Assembly (NCBI GenBank): GCA_964642165.1
Contig: CAZXOC010000010.1
Span: 1 to 54,544, forward strand
Reading direction: 5' to 3'
DNA: 54,544 nt
Source of the DNA: CAYRVX01 sp964642165
GTDB taxonomy: Bacteria; Planctomycetota; Phycisphaerae; SM23-33
The first letter of the stretch is position 1; each line of letters begins with the position of its first letter. Shown here in pieces: positions 40,087-47,788 of this stretch. Below the pieces are notes generated by a model that worked only from the letters and a program-made list of their open reading frames with translations, made no database searches and was not told where the DNA came from. Made by a program: the position numbers and the translations under genes.

Positions 40087-40836
40087 ATGACGCCGTGGGT
40101 CTCACTGCTGCTGCCGGTTGGCCTGATCTTCGCCCGGACGACGGCGTGCGTGGCGGTGCTGCCGTTGTTCGGCTCCCGGGTCGTGCCGCGGATGCTGCGG
40201 GCCGGGCTGGCGGTCATGCTGACGCTGTTCTTCGCCGCCACCGCGCCGGTGCCTTCCCCGGCGGCGGGCTCGGGGCGGATCGTGGGCGCGGCGGTGCTGC
40301 TGGCCCGGGAGGCCCTCTGCGGGCTGGCGCTGGGTCTGGCGGCCAGACTGGTCTTCATCGCCATCCAGCAGGGCGGCGTGCTGATCGGGCGCCAGATGGG
40401 CTTCGCCCTCGCGTCCGTCCTGGATCCGACCAGCGGGCAGCGGACCCAGCCGTTTGGGGTGTACCTCGACGCGCTGTTCACGTTGCTGTTCTTCGTCGCC
40501 GGCGGGCACCACCTGCTCGTCCGCCTCATCGGGCGGAGCTTCGAGGTCCTTCCGGCGGCGGGGACGGCGGACTTCGGCGCCCTGGCGGCGGGCGTGCTGG
40601 CGGCCGGGTCGGCCATGCTGATGTTCATGCTGAAGCTCGCCGCCCCCATGCTGGCGGCGTTCCTGGTGCTGGCGGTGGTGCTCGGCGTGCTGGCCCGCGT
40701 GCTGCCGGAGATGAACATCCTGCTGACCAGCCTGCCGCTGCGCGTGGCGGTGGGCCTGATCCTGGCCGTGGCCATGGTGCCGCTGCTGGCGACCTTTACC
40801 GACGAAGTGGCCCAGTGGCTCAACCACTTCCTGTAG
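40087..40836 (+). CDS. fliR: Export-gate protein FliR
   Basis: A 249-residue, six-helix membrane protein. Family blocks: FARTTACVAVLPLFGSRVVP near the start, EALCGLALGLAARLVFIAIQ, GRQMGFALASVLDPTSGQRT and VLARVLPEMNILLTSLPLRV. FliR completes the FliP5-FliQ4-FliR1 gate. The ATG is two bases after the fliQ stop. Confidence 0.95.
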   Translation: MTPWVSLLLPVGLIFARTTACVAVLPLFGSRVVPRMLRAGLAVMLTLFFAATAPVPSPAAGSGRIVGAAVLLAREALCGLALGLAARLVFIAIQQGGVLIGRQMGFALASVLDPTSGQRTQPFGVYLDALFTLLFFVAGGHHLLVRLIGRSFEVLPAAGTADFGALAAGVLAAGSAMLMFMLKLAAPMLAAFLVLAVVLGVLARVLPEMNILLTSLPLRVAVGLILAVAMVPLLATFTDEVAQWLNHFL

Positions 40837-40862
40837 GCCGTTGAGACGGCCCCCGGGCGGAT

Positions 40863-41936
40863 ATGCCGGACAAACCCGCGTCAGAACGAACCGAGGAAGC
40901 CACCCCCGAACGCCTCAAGCGGGCCCGGGCGGAGGGCCAGATCCCCCAGAGCCGGGAGTTGCCGTCGGCGGTCATGATCCTCGCGCTGCTGCTGTGCCTG
41001 GGGCTGATGGGCGGGCGGCTCCACCGCTGGTCCGCCTCGCAGGTTCGCGGGGCGGTGTCCATCCCGCCGGCGGACAGGATCACGCCGAACACGATGCTTG
41101 GCCTGCTCCGCGAGCGGGCCCTCGGCGCGCTGATGGCGGCGCTGCCGTTTCTCCTGGCGGCGGCGGCGGCCTCCCTCTTCGCCAGCCTGCTCGGCAGCGG
41201 ATGGGCCTTCTCGCCCAAGGCCGTCCAAGTGAAGTTCGAACGCGTCTCCCCGGTGCGGGGGCTGCGGAACCTCTTCTCGGCGCGGTCGCTGGTGCGGCTG
41301 CTGATGTGCCTGCTGAAGCTCGGGGCGATCCTGGTGATCGTCGGGCTGTACCTGAAGGACAAGCTGGCGGCGTGCTGCGCGATGCGGTGGACCACGGCGG
41401 AAGGAACGCTGCTGGGCATCGGGCGGTTGGTGTTCGGCCTGATGGCGCGGATCGCGGTGGCCGTGCTGGTCATTGCCGGCATCGACGTGTTCTACCAGCG
41501 CCGCAAGTACAAGAAAGACCTGCGGATGACCCGGCAGGAATTCAAGGAAGAGCGCAAGCAGTACGAGGTCTCGTCGGAGATCAAGGGCCGAATCCGCGGG
41601 ATGCAGATCGAGCTGGCCAGTCGCCGGATGCTCCAGGAGGTTCCCGAGGCCGACGTGGTCCTGGCCAACCCGACGCACGTGGCCGTCGCGCTGAAGTACG
41701 ACCGCCCGACGATGGACGCCCCGCACCTGGTGGCCAAGGGCGCCGACCTGCTGGCGGAGAAGATCAAGGACATCGCCCGCGAGCACGACGTGCCGATCGT
41801 CCATCGCCCGGAGCTGGCGCGGGCGGTCTACGCGGGCGTCGAGCTCGGCCAGCCGATCCCCGAAGCGCTGTTCGTCGCCGTCGCCGAGGTCCTGGCCATG
41901 ATCTACCGGCTGCGCCAGCGCCGCAGCGGAGTCTGA
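40863..41936 (+). CDS. flhB: Export switch protein FlhB
   Basis: A 357-residue protein. Start typical of FlhB (SERTEEATPERLKRARAEGQ), four membrane segments (about 35-50, 86-110, 143-163, 183-205), then the cytoplasmic domain with MTRQEFKEERKQYE and the self-cleavage site NPTH at 269-272 (VLANPTHVAVALKYD). Cleavage between Asn and Pro lets FliK switch export from hook to filament proteins. Follows fliR by 26 bases. Confidence 0.97.
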   Translation: MPDKPASERTEEATPERLKRARAEGQIPQSRELPSAVMILALLLCLGLMGGRLHRWSASQVRGAVSIPPADRITPNTMLGLLRERALGALMAALPFLLAAAAASLFASLLGSGWAFSPKAVQVKFERVSPVRGLRNLFSARSLVRLLMCLLKLGAILVIVGLYLKDKLAACCAMRWTTAEGTLLGIGRLVFGLMARIAVAVLVIAGIDVFYQRRKYKKDLRMTRQEFKEERKQYEVSSEIKGRIRGMQIELASRRMLQEVPEADVVLANPTHVAVALKYDRPTMDAPHLVAKGADLLAEKIKDIAREHDVPIVHRPELARAVYAGVELGQPIPEALFVAVAEVLAMIYRLRQRRSGV

Positions 41937-41957
41937 CCCGTTCGCTGTTGAGGAACC

Positions 41958-44084
41958 ATGAGTCCGGAACCTGATAGCTTGGCGAGTTCCCCGCCGTTGG
42001 GCACGGGGGGTCTGGGACGCCTGCTGGCCCACAACGACATCGTGTTCGCCGCCGGGCTGACGTGCATCCTGGCCACGCTGCTGCTGCCGCTGCCGACCTT
42101 CCTGATGGACATGCTGCTTTCCACCAGCATCGCCGTGGCGCTGGGGACGCTGGTGATCACGCTGTCGGCGCGGGAATCGATCGAGTTCTCGACCTTCCCG
42201 TCGCTGCTGCTGTTCCTGACGCTGTTCCGCCTGTCGCTGAACGTGGCCTCGACGCGGCTGATCCTGCTCCAGGGCGACGCCGGCAGGATCATCGCGTTCT
42301 TCGGGCAGATGGTCGTCGGCGGGCAGTTGATCGTCGGGCTGGTCGTGTTCCTGATCCTGGTGGTCATCCAGTTCGTGGTGATCACGAAGGGCGCCGAGCG
42401 GATCAGCGAGGTCGCGGCGAGGTTCAACCTCGACGCCATGCCGGGCAAGCAGATGGCCATCGACGCGGACCTGAACGCCGGGCTGATCGGCGAGGACGAG
42501 GCCCGCGCCCGCCGCGAGAAGATCGTCCGGGAGAGCGAGTTCTACGGCTCCATGGACGGGGCCAGCAAGTTCATTCGCGGCGACGCCATCGCCGGGCTGA
42601 TCATCACCGGCGTCAACCTCGTCGGCGGATTCGTCATGGGCATGACCCGGGGACTGGCCCCCGACGAGTCGATCAAGACGTACGCGATCCTGGCCGTCGG
42701 CGACGGCCTGGTCAGCCAGATCCCCGCCCTGATCATCTCCACCTCGGCGGGCTTCCTGATCTCCAAGACCTCCAGCAAGGGCAGCGTCAGCCACGACCTC
42801 GTCCGCCAGCTCCTCGCCAAGAGCCGCCCGTTGTGGATCGCCTCGTTCATCCTGGGGGCGATGGTGTTCGTGCCGGAGCTCCCGAAGGTCCCCTTCGTCG
42901 TCCTTGCCTTGGGCGCGGGCATCCTCGCGCGGGCGCTGAGCCGGTCGGAGCGCGCCGAGGCCGGCAAGGCGGAAAAGGGCAAGGGCGCCGAAGAGGCAAC
43001 CGGCCAAGCCGTCGAGGAGCTGCTCGACGTCGACCGCATCTCGATCCAGGTCGGGCCGCGCCTGATCAAGACCGTCGACCCGAGGCGCAAGGGCAGCCTC
43101 TCCCACCGCATCGACCCGCTGCGGAGGAAGTTCGTGGAAAAGCACGGGCTCATCCTGCCCCTGGTGCGCCTGCGCGACAACGTGTCCCTGGACGCCAACG
43201 CCTACGAGATCCGCCTGAACAACCACACCGTCGGGGCCGGGCACCTCGAGCCCGACCTGCTCATGGCCATGGACCCCGGCACGGTGCAGGAGCCCATCAG
43301 GGGCAAGCCGACCACCGAGCCGGTGTTCCACCTGCCGGCCCTGTGGATCACGCCCGACCAGAAGGACGAGGCCGAGCTGCGCGGCTACACCGTCGTCGAC
43401 CCCGAGAGCGTGCTGATCACGCACCTCTCGGAAACGCTGCGGCAGCACGCCCAAGAGGTGCTCAGCCGCGACGACGTCCAGCGCCTGGTCGACCGCCTTC
43501 GGGACAAGCAGCCGTCGCTGGTCAACAGCGTGGTCGGCGAGCAGGTTCCCCTGGCCCTGCTGCACCGGGTGCTCCAGAACCTCCTGCGGGAGGGCGTCGC
43601 GATCCGCGACCTGGCGCAGATCCTGGAGGCGCTGGGCGACCACGCGGCGCGGACGAAGGACCCGACCGTCCTGACGGAACTGACGCGCAAGGCCCTGGTG
43701 CGGACGATCACCGAGCAGCACGTGGACCTCGGCGGACGCATCCGGGCCATCGTGCTGGAGCCGGGCCTGGAGTACGAGATCCGCAACGCCGTGGCGAAGG
43801 ACTCCGACGGCGAGGGCGCAGGCCTCCCGCCGGACCGGGCCATGGCCTTGACCCGCCGGGTGGCCGATTTCTGGCGCGCGGCGATGGAGAAGGGCCAGGA
43901 CGGCGTGCTGTTCCTGTGCGATTCGCTCCTGCGGCCTCACTTCGCGGGGATGCTGGCGCGGCAGCTTCCGGGCCTGGCGGTGCTGGCCTACGACGAGATT
44001 CTTCCGGGCACGGACATTGATGCGGTCGGAACGGTCACTCTGGAACAGGAACTGGGCGCCGAGGCGGCAGCCCAACGGACGTGA
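41958..44084 (+). CDS. flhA: Export-gate protein FlhA
   Basis: A 708-residue protein, typical length. The N-terminal half has about eight membrane segments and the FHIPEP-family signatures (FLTLFRLSLNVASTRLILLQ, RFNLDAMPGKQMAIDADLNA, GASKFIRGDAIAGLIITGVN). The C-terminal half is the cytoplasmic nonameric ring that receives chaperone-substrate pairs (IRLNNHTVGAGHLEPDLLMA, LLREGVAIRDLAQILEALGD). Follows flhB by 21 bases. No flhF or flhG follows, unlike many polar flagellates. Confidence 0.97.
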   Translation: MSPEPDSLASSPPLGTGGLGRLLAHNDIVFAAGLTCILATLLLPLPTFLMDMLLSTSIAVALGTLVITLSARESIEFSTFPSLLLFLTLFRLSLNVASTRLILLQGDAGRIIAFFGQMVVGGQLIVGLVVFLILVVIQFVVITKGAERISEVAARFNLDAMPGKQMAIDADLNAGLIGEDEARARREKIVRESEFYGSMDGASKFIRGDAIAGLIITGVNLVGGFVMGMTRGLAPDESIKTYAILAVGDGLVSQIPALIISTSAGFLISKTSSKGSVSHDLVRQLLAKSRPLWIASFILGAMVFVPELPKVPFVVLALGAGILARALSRSERAEAGKAEKGKGAEEATGQAVEELLDVDRISIQVGPRLIKTVDPRRKGSLSHRIDPLRRKFVEKHGLILPLVRLRDNVSLDANAYEIRLNNHTVGAGHLEPDLLMAMDPGTVQEPIRGKPTTEPVFHLPALWITPDQKDEAELRGYTVVDPESVLITHLSETLRQHAQEVLSRDDVQRLVDRLRDKQPSLVNSVVGEQVPLALLHRVLQNLLREGVAIRDLAQILEALGDHAARTKDPTVLTELTRKALVRTITEQHVDLGGRIRAIVLEPGLEYEIRNAVAKDSDGEGAGLPPDRAMALTRRVADFWRAAMEKGQDGVLFLCDSLLRPHFAGMLARQLPGLAVLAYDEILPGTDIDAVGTVTLEQELGAEAAAQRT

Positions 44085-44126
44085 GACGCCTGATGGCGCG
44101 TGCCTGGCGGCACGACGAGGACGAAC

Positions 44127-44357
44127 GTGCGGCGATACGCGGTCATGGTGGCGGTGGCAGGTTTCTTCCTGCTGGCTGCGGTCGGGTGGCTGTGCGACGT
44201 GCCGCTGCACGTGTGCGGCCTGCGGGCGTTGGCCGGGGCGGTCGCGCTGTACGTCATGGCCTCCTTCGTCGGGAAGGTCCTCCTGAGGGTCGTGGTCGAC
44301 GCCATCGTGCGGAACGGACAGACAGAGGAATCCACCCGTGAGAACGCCAGTCGGTGA
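44127..44357 (+). CDS. Small two-helix membrane protein, unknown
   Basis: A 76-residue protein I do not recognise. Two membrane segments (about 4-22, YAVMVAVAGFFLLAAVGW, and about 31-52, AGAVALYVMASFVGKVLLRV) are joined by a short loop with Cys residues. A charged tail ends inside fliA. GTG is chosen because GAGG lies six bases upstream; an in-frame GTG at 44100 is an alternative. It lies between flhA and fliA with an overlap of 20 bases into fliA, the place where flhF/flhG often stand. A role with the export gate is a guess from position only. Confidence 0.6.
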   Translation: MRRYAVMVAVAGFFLLAAVGWLCDVPLHVCGLRALAGAVALYVMASFVGKVLLRVVVDAIVRNGQTEESTRENASR

Positions 44358-45120
44358 GACAACACAAGCCCTGTGTCCGGAGGCACTTCGGGCGAAGATC
44401 TCCGAGGCCTACGCCCGGCAGTCGCGCGACGCGCTCGAGCAGCACTGGATCCTCGAGCACCTCCCGTTGGTCCGCCACGTGGTCAACAAGGTCGTCGGCG
44501 CGCTGGCCTACCGCGGCGAGCTGGACGACCTGATCTCCGCCGGCACGCTGGGGCTGGTCAAGGCCGCCCGCGCCTTCGACCCCGGTCGGCACTCGGAGTT
44601 CAAGACCTACGCCTACATCCGGATCCGCGGGGCCATCCTCGACGAGCTCCGCGGGCGTTCGTTCGTTCCGTCCTCCGTCCACGGGCAGGTGCGGGCCATC
44701 CGGCGGGCGTACGAGGCCCTCACCGCCGAGACCGGCTCGCCCCCCGGCGACGAGGAGTTGGCCGGCCAAGCCGGCATCAGCCTGTCGCAGCTCTACCGGA
44801 CGCTCGAGGAGGCCCGCAAGCAGAACTTCCTGTCCATCCACGGCTTGGACGAGGAGCACCCCGTGCTCGGCAGCTTTCTCCCGCCGGCGCGCTCGCCCGC
44901 GCCGGACGCGGAGATGGAGCGCAGGGAAGTACTGGAGGCGCTCGCCAACGCCATCCGCCAACTGCCCAAGCGGGACCGGCTCGTGCTGCTGTTGTACTAC
45001 GAGCGCGACCTGACCATGAGGGAGATTGCCCAAGTCCTGGACATCACCGAAAGTCGGGTCAGCCAGATCCACGCCAGCGCGCTGTTCAAGCTCTCCATGA
45101 AGCTAAGGAAGGCCACATGA
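44338..45120 (+). CDS. fliA: Flagellar sigma factor FliA/WhiG (sigma-28)
   Basis: A 260-residue sigma factor of the FliA/WhiG family. Region 2 includes HLPLVRHVVNKVVGALAYRG, then DDLISAGTLGLVKAARAFDP and FKTYAYIRIRGAILDELRG. Region 4 has the helix-turn-helix (YERDLTMREIAQVLDITESR, then VSQIHASALFKL). It directs transcription of flagellin and other late genes; two matching promoters are found at 47578 and 49181. GTG start with GAGG nine bases upstream. Its partner FlgM is encoded about 2 kb downstream. Confidence 0.96.
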   Translation: MRTPVGETTQALCPEALRAKISEAYARQSRDALEQHWILEHLPLVRHVVNKVVGALAYRGELDDLISAGTLGLVKAARAFDPGRHSEFKTYAYIRIRGAILDELRGRSFVPSSVHGQVRAIRRAYEALTAETGSPPGDEELAGQAGISLSQLYRTLEEARKQNFLSIHGLDEEHPVLGSFLPPARSPAPDAEMERREVLEALANAIRQLPKRDRLVLLLYYERDLTMREIAQVLDITESRVSQIHASALFKLSMKLRKAT

Positions 45121-45339
45121 CCAGCGAGACAGACTACTCCATCCGCCGAACGACCGGCACGAGGGAGATCGCCGGCTTCCGCCCCGTCGCCAACGAGAAG
45201 GACAACCGGCGCCGGCGCCGCCGGGACGACCACGAGCCCCAGCCGCCGGACGACCGCGGCGAGGAAGAAGCCGTCCACGTCGACCTGACCGAGCCGCCCG
45301 ACGACAAGCAGGCCGACCCCGACGCCCCCGAGCCCGCCG
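45117..45339 (+). CDS. Charged disordered protein, cut by assembly gap
   Basis: At least 74 residues, then the 100-base gap. The ATG overlaps the fliA stop (ATGA), so it is translated with sigma-28. It starts MTSETDYSIRRTTGTREIAG, has a run of six arginines, then a strongly acidic Pro/Asp/Glu-rich part. It has no membrane segment and no recognised domain. If the frame is kept across the gap it ends DHEVDYLA at 45467, but the true gap length is unknown. Confidence 0.6.
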
Positions 45340-45439
45340 NNNNNNNNNNNNNNNNNNNNNNNNNNNNNNNNNNNNNNNNNNNNNNNNNNNNNNNNNNNNN
45401 NNNNNNNNNNNNNNNNNNNNNNNNNNNNNNNNNNNNNNN
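45340..45439. other. Assembly gap (100 N)
   Basis: Exactly 100 undetermined bases, the usual placeholder for a gap of unknown size. Coordinates and reading frames beyond it cannot be tied to those before it. Confidence 0.98.
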
Positions 45440-45493
45440 GGATCACGAAGTGGATTACCTTGCCTGAACCGGCGCCCTGTGGAGATCGCCACG

Positions 45494-45739
45494 ATGCGTG
45501 CAGCAGCAAGCGGAGTCCTGAAGGGCTCGCGAGTTCGTCTGGCCGGAGCGCAACCGATCGGCGAGGCGAGCCCGTCGTCGCCGGAAGGGGCCGTGACGGC
45601 CCGGATCGTCGAGCGGTCGGGCGGACAGGCCCTCGTCGAGATCGTCTGTGAGTGCGGGCGGACCATCCACCTGCACTGCACCTGCGGCGGCGCAGCCGGC
45701 GAAGGCGCGCCGGAACCGCACCAAGACACAAATCCTTGA
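45494..45739 (+). CDS. Small Cys/His-rich protein, unknown
   Basis: An 81-residue protein. A basic, Ala-rich start is followed by a short beta-like segment and a C-terminal cluster C-x-C-G ... H-x-H-C-x-C (VEIVCECGRTIHLHCTCGG), which could bind zinc or another metal. No membrane segment. ATG is supported by GGAG nine bases upstream; the in-frame GTG at 45479 is less likely. It lies between fliA and the lipoprotein genes; function unknown. Confidence 0.55.
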   Translation: MRAAASGVLKGSRVRLAGAQPIGEASPSSPEGAVTARIVERSGGQALVEIVCECGRTIHLHCTCGGAAGEGAPEPHQDTNP

Positions 45740-45757
45740 ATGCGAAGGAGAAGTACG

Positions 45758-46381
45758 ATGAAACTTGGCCTGAAACTCGTCGCGATGGCATGGGCGATCG
45801 CGTGTCTGGCCGGCTGCGACCAGATCGTCCTGTGGGACGGCACTCCGCCCAGGCCCGCGCCGGCGCCCCAGCCGGCGGCGGCGCCGCAGCCGGCGCCCGG
45901 CCAGAACGACCCGCAGGACGACGGACGCGTGGGCTACATGGGGGCCACCGCCGTCGCCGGCGGCACAGATGCGCCCGGGCAGGGCGCCGTCGCCCGCGCC
46001 CTGGACTACGCCGACAAGTGGGCCAAGTCCGAGGAAGAGTGCCGCGCGCTTCGCCAGGCCGGCAAGGACCACGCCCAGGAGAGCAAGCGGCTCCTGGCCC
46101 AGGTGGCCCGCCTGGAGATGCAGCTCGCGCAGTCCAGGAAGGAACTGGACGAGGCCAATGAGATGCTCCTGGAAATGGGCAGCCAGCTCCGCGACTGGAA
46201 GAACAACGTGACGGGATTCCAGAAGGAGATCCGGCAGTACTTCCAGGCCGTCATCGGGTCCCAGCAGGACATCATGAAGGTCCTCGGGGCCGAGGTGGCG
46301 GATCCGGTGCCCCCAGCCGCCGCCCCCCAGGTCAGTGCAAAAGGTGCCCCCGCCGATGCATCCAAAGCGACCAAGAGTTGA
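45758..46381 (+). CDS. Lipoprotein with coiled-coil, flagellar-associated
   Basis: A 207-residue predicted lipoprotein. Signal peptide with lipobox LAGC (Cys20), then a Pro/Ala/Gln-rich linker (28-50) and a long coiled-coil (about 85-165: LLAQVARLEMQLAQSRKELD, then MGSQLRDWKNNVTGFQKEIR). The residue after the cysteine is Asp, which in E. coli would keep a lipoprotein in the inner membrane. ATG with GGAG upstream is chosen over one six codons earlier. Its 3' end overlaps the next lipoprotein gene by 26 bases. Function unknown; position suggests a basal-body or envelope role. Confidence 0.72.
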   Translation: MKLGLKLVAMAWAIACLAGCDQIVLWDGTPPRPAPAPQPAAAPQPAPGQNDPQDDGRVGYMGATAVAGGTDAPGQGAVARALDYADKWAKSEEECRALRQAGKDHAQESKRLLAQVARLEMQLAQSRKELDEANEMLLEMGSQLRDWKNNVTGFQKEIRQYFQAVIGSQQDIMKVLGAEVADPVPPAAAPQVSAKGAPADASKATKS

Positions 46382-47087
46382 GCGGCTGGTCCCGCTGGCG
46401 GCCGCGGCGCTCGGACTGCTGTCCGGCTGCGTGCGGATTGCCGAGCCGCCCGACGAGCCGATCGCGTTCTACGTGAGCAGCCGTCGGGACGTCCTTCGGC
46501 TGCGCCGCGTGGTGTTCGTCGAGCTGGCCGCCGAGGGCGACTGCCCGGCCCGGATCGCCTGGGACACCACCGAGGCGCTCGCCTACGCCATCCAGGCCAA
46601 GCGGTTCTTCCACGTGGACATCGTCCGCCGGACCGACCCGGTGTGCCGCGACCTGCCCCTCGACCGCATCGGGGCGCTGGACGTGCACGAGCTGCCCCGG
46701 ATCGGCAAGGCGCTGGGCTGTCAGGCCGTGCTGTTCGGTCGGGTCCGTCACTTCCAGCCGCACCCCAGGATGCAGATGGCCCTGAACCTGAAGCTGGTGG
46801 ACCTGCGGGACGGCAAGCTGGTTTGGGGCGTCGACCAGGCGTGGGACACGGCCGACGGAAACGTGGAGAACCGCATCCGCAAGTACTTCCGCCGGGAGGT
46901 GCGGAGCGGGTACGAGCCGCTGGGCTACGAGCTGGTGCTCAACAGCCCGAGCGCCTTCGAGCGGTTCGTGGCGTACGAGGCGGCCAACACGCTGCCCCCG
47001 CGGCGCCTCCCGCCGAAGCCGGCGGCGAGGGCGACCGCCGCGGCAAGCCGCCCCGCAGGCCCGGATCGGCAAAAAAGCGGCAAATGA
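46356..47087 (+). CDS. Lipoprotein with CsgG/GNA1162-like domain
   Basis: A 243-residue predicted lipoprotein with lipobox LLSGC (Cys25, next residue Val). Residues about 45-190 form an alternating fold like the CsgG/FlgT-N/GNA1162 group: VVFVELAAEGDCPARIAWDT, EALAYAIQAKRFFHVDIVRR, GKALGCQAVLFGRVRHFQPH and LNLKLVDLRDGKLVWGVDQA. These domains occur in outer-membrane-linked assembly proteins, including flagellar FlgT. The fold assignment is by pattern and is tentative. It overlaps the coiled-coil lipoprotein gene, so both may form one envelope structure. Confidence 0.6.
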   Translation: MHPKRPRVERLVPLAAAALGLLSGCVRIAEPPDEPIAFYVSSRRDVLRLRRVVFVELAAEGDCPARIAWDTTEALAYAIQAKRFFHVDIVRRTDPVCRDLPLDRIGALDVHELPRIGKALGCQAVLFGRVRHFQPHPRMQMALNLKLVDLRDGKLVWGVDQAWDTADGNVENRIRKYFRREVRSGYEPLGYELVLNSPSAFERFVAYEAANTLPPRRLPPKPAARATAAASRPAGPDRQKSGK

Positions 47088-47125
47088 GGCTGAAATCACT
47101 CAAGGACCCTTAGGAACCTGCGACT

Positions 47126-47402
47126 ATGAACGTGACAGGACCCATAGGACCCGGACGCGTGCGGATCGACGGAACATACGGAATGGGGCCCCAGAAGGCC
47201 GCCGAGGACCGTGAGGCCAGGACCGGCGCCGCCCAGGGGGGCTTGGCCAACTCGGCCGCGGGCAACGGCGCGGAGGTGGTCTCCTCGCAGGAGCGGCTGA
47301 TCGCGGCGGCCTCCGCCGTCGAGGACGTCAATGTCCGCGCGGTGGCCGAGGCCCGCGCCCTGCTGCGGTCGGGGCGGCTGGACACCCCCGAGTCCGCCCG
47401 CC
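47126..47402 (+). CDS. flgM: Anti-sigma-28 factor FlgM, truncated by assembly gap
   Basis: The first 92 residues of a small protein. The Gly/Ala-rich, disordered N-terminal half is typical of FlgM. The region from about 52 (VSSQERLIAAASAVEDVNVR, then AVAEARALLRSGRLDTPESA) matches the conserved FlgM helices ('v...rV..lr.aI..G.y.v....iA'). The last helix that binds sigma-28 is lost in the gap. FlgM inhibits FliA until it is exported after hook completion. It sits before flagellin. The reading frame beyond the gap is not a continuation I trust. Confidence 0.75.
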
Positions 47403-47502
47403 NNNNNNNNNNNNNNNNNNNNNNNNNNNNNNNNNNNNNNNNNNNNNNNNNNNNNNNNNNNNNNNNNNNNNNNNNNNNNNNNNNNNNNNNNNNNNNNNNN
47501 NN
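47403..47502. other. Assembly gap (100 N) followed by flagellin leader
   Basis: A placeholder run of exactly 100 N, cutting flgM. The 286 bases from 47503 to the flagellin ATG hold no gene: they contain the end of the gap-flanking sequence, a sigma-28 promoter and a long untranslated leader. Confidence 0.97.
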
Positions 47503-47577
47503 GGCTTCGGTCGGTCCCGTCGGCCTGATCGGGTGGCGCGGTGTCTCCGGATTCTATCAGTTTTTTCGACAGAACCC

Positions 47578-47604
47578 TCAAGTTGTCCAGATTCTCACCG
47601 ATAA
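47578..47604 (+). promoter_or_regulatory. Sigma-28 promoter of flagellin
   Basis: TCAAGTTG-N11-ACCGATAA. It matches the FliA consensus TAAAGTTT-N11-GCCGATAA at 13 of 16 positions with exact spacing. Predicted transcription starts near 47611, giving a leader of about 178 bases before the flagellin ATG. Its -35 half is identical to that of the fliD promoter. Confidence 0.9.
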
Positions 47605-47617
47605 TCACCGTGGTGAT

Positions 47618-47637
47618 GGATGCCTACAGGGGCATCC
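47618..47637 (+). other. Stem-loop at the 5' end of the flagellin mRNA
   Basis: GGATGCC-TACAGG-GGCATCC is a perfect seven-pair hairpin beginning about eight bases after the predicted transcription start. Terminal 5' hairpins commonly stabilise mRNA; here that would suit a highly made structural protein. Confidence 0.6.
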
Positions 47638-47788
47638 GGACCCAACGCGGAACGAGAATCGCTTGGGTCGAGCAGGGGCCAGAAATCTGGCGCACAATGA
47701 GGGGCCTGCGTGGGGCCCGCGATCCGAAGCGGTCCAAGGCTCTCCGGAGGGCCTGGACACAACCGAGATCTTGTAGAGGAGACGAGAG

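Noticed and set aside
40881..44210. 1109-codon minus-strand frame opposite flhB and flhA
   Set aside because: Composition is His/Gln/Asp/Arg-rich nonsense opposite two strongly conserved membrane proteins.
47093..47126. Possible sigma-28 promoter before flgM (TCAAGGAC ... TGCGACTA)
   Set aside because: Only about half of the positions match in each half; much weaker than the two accepted sites.
47503..47776. Continuation of the flgM frame after the gap to 47776
   Set aside because: The translation runs through the flagellin promoter and leader and has no FlgM features; gap size is unknown.
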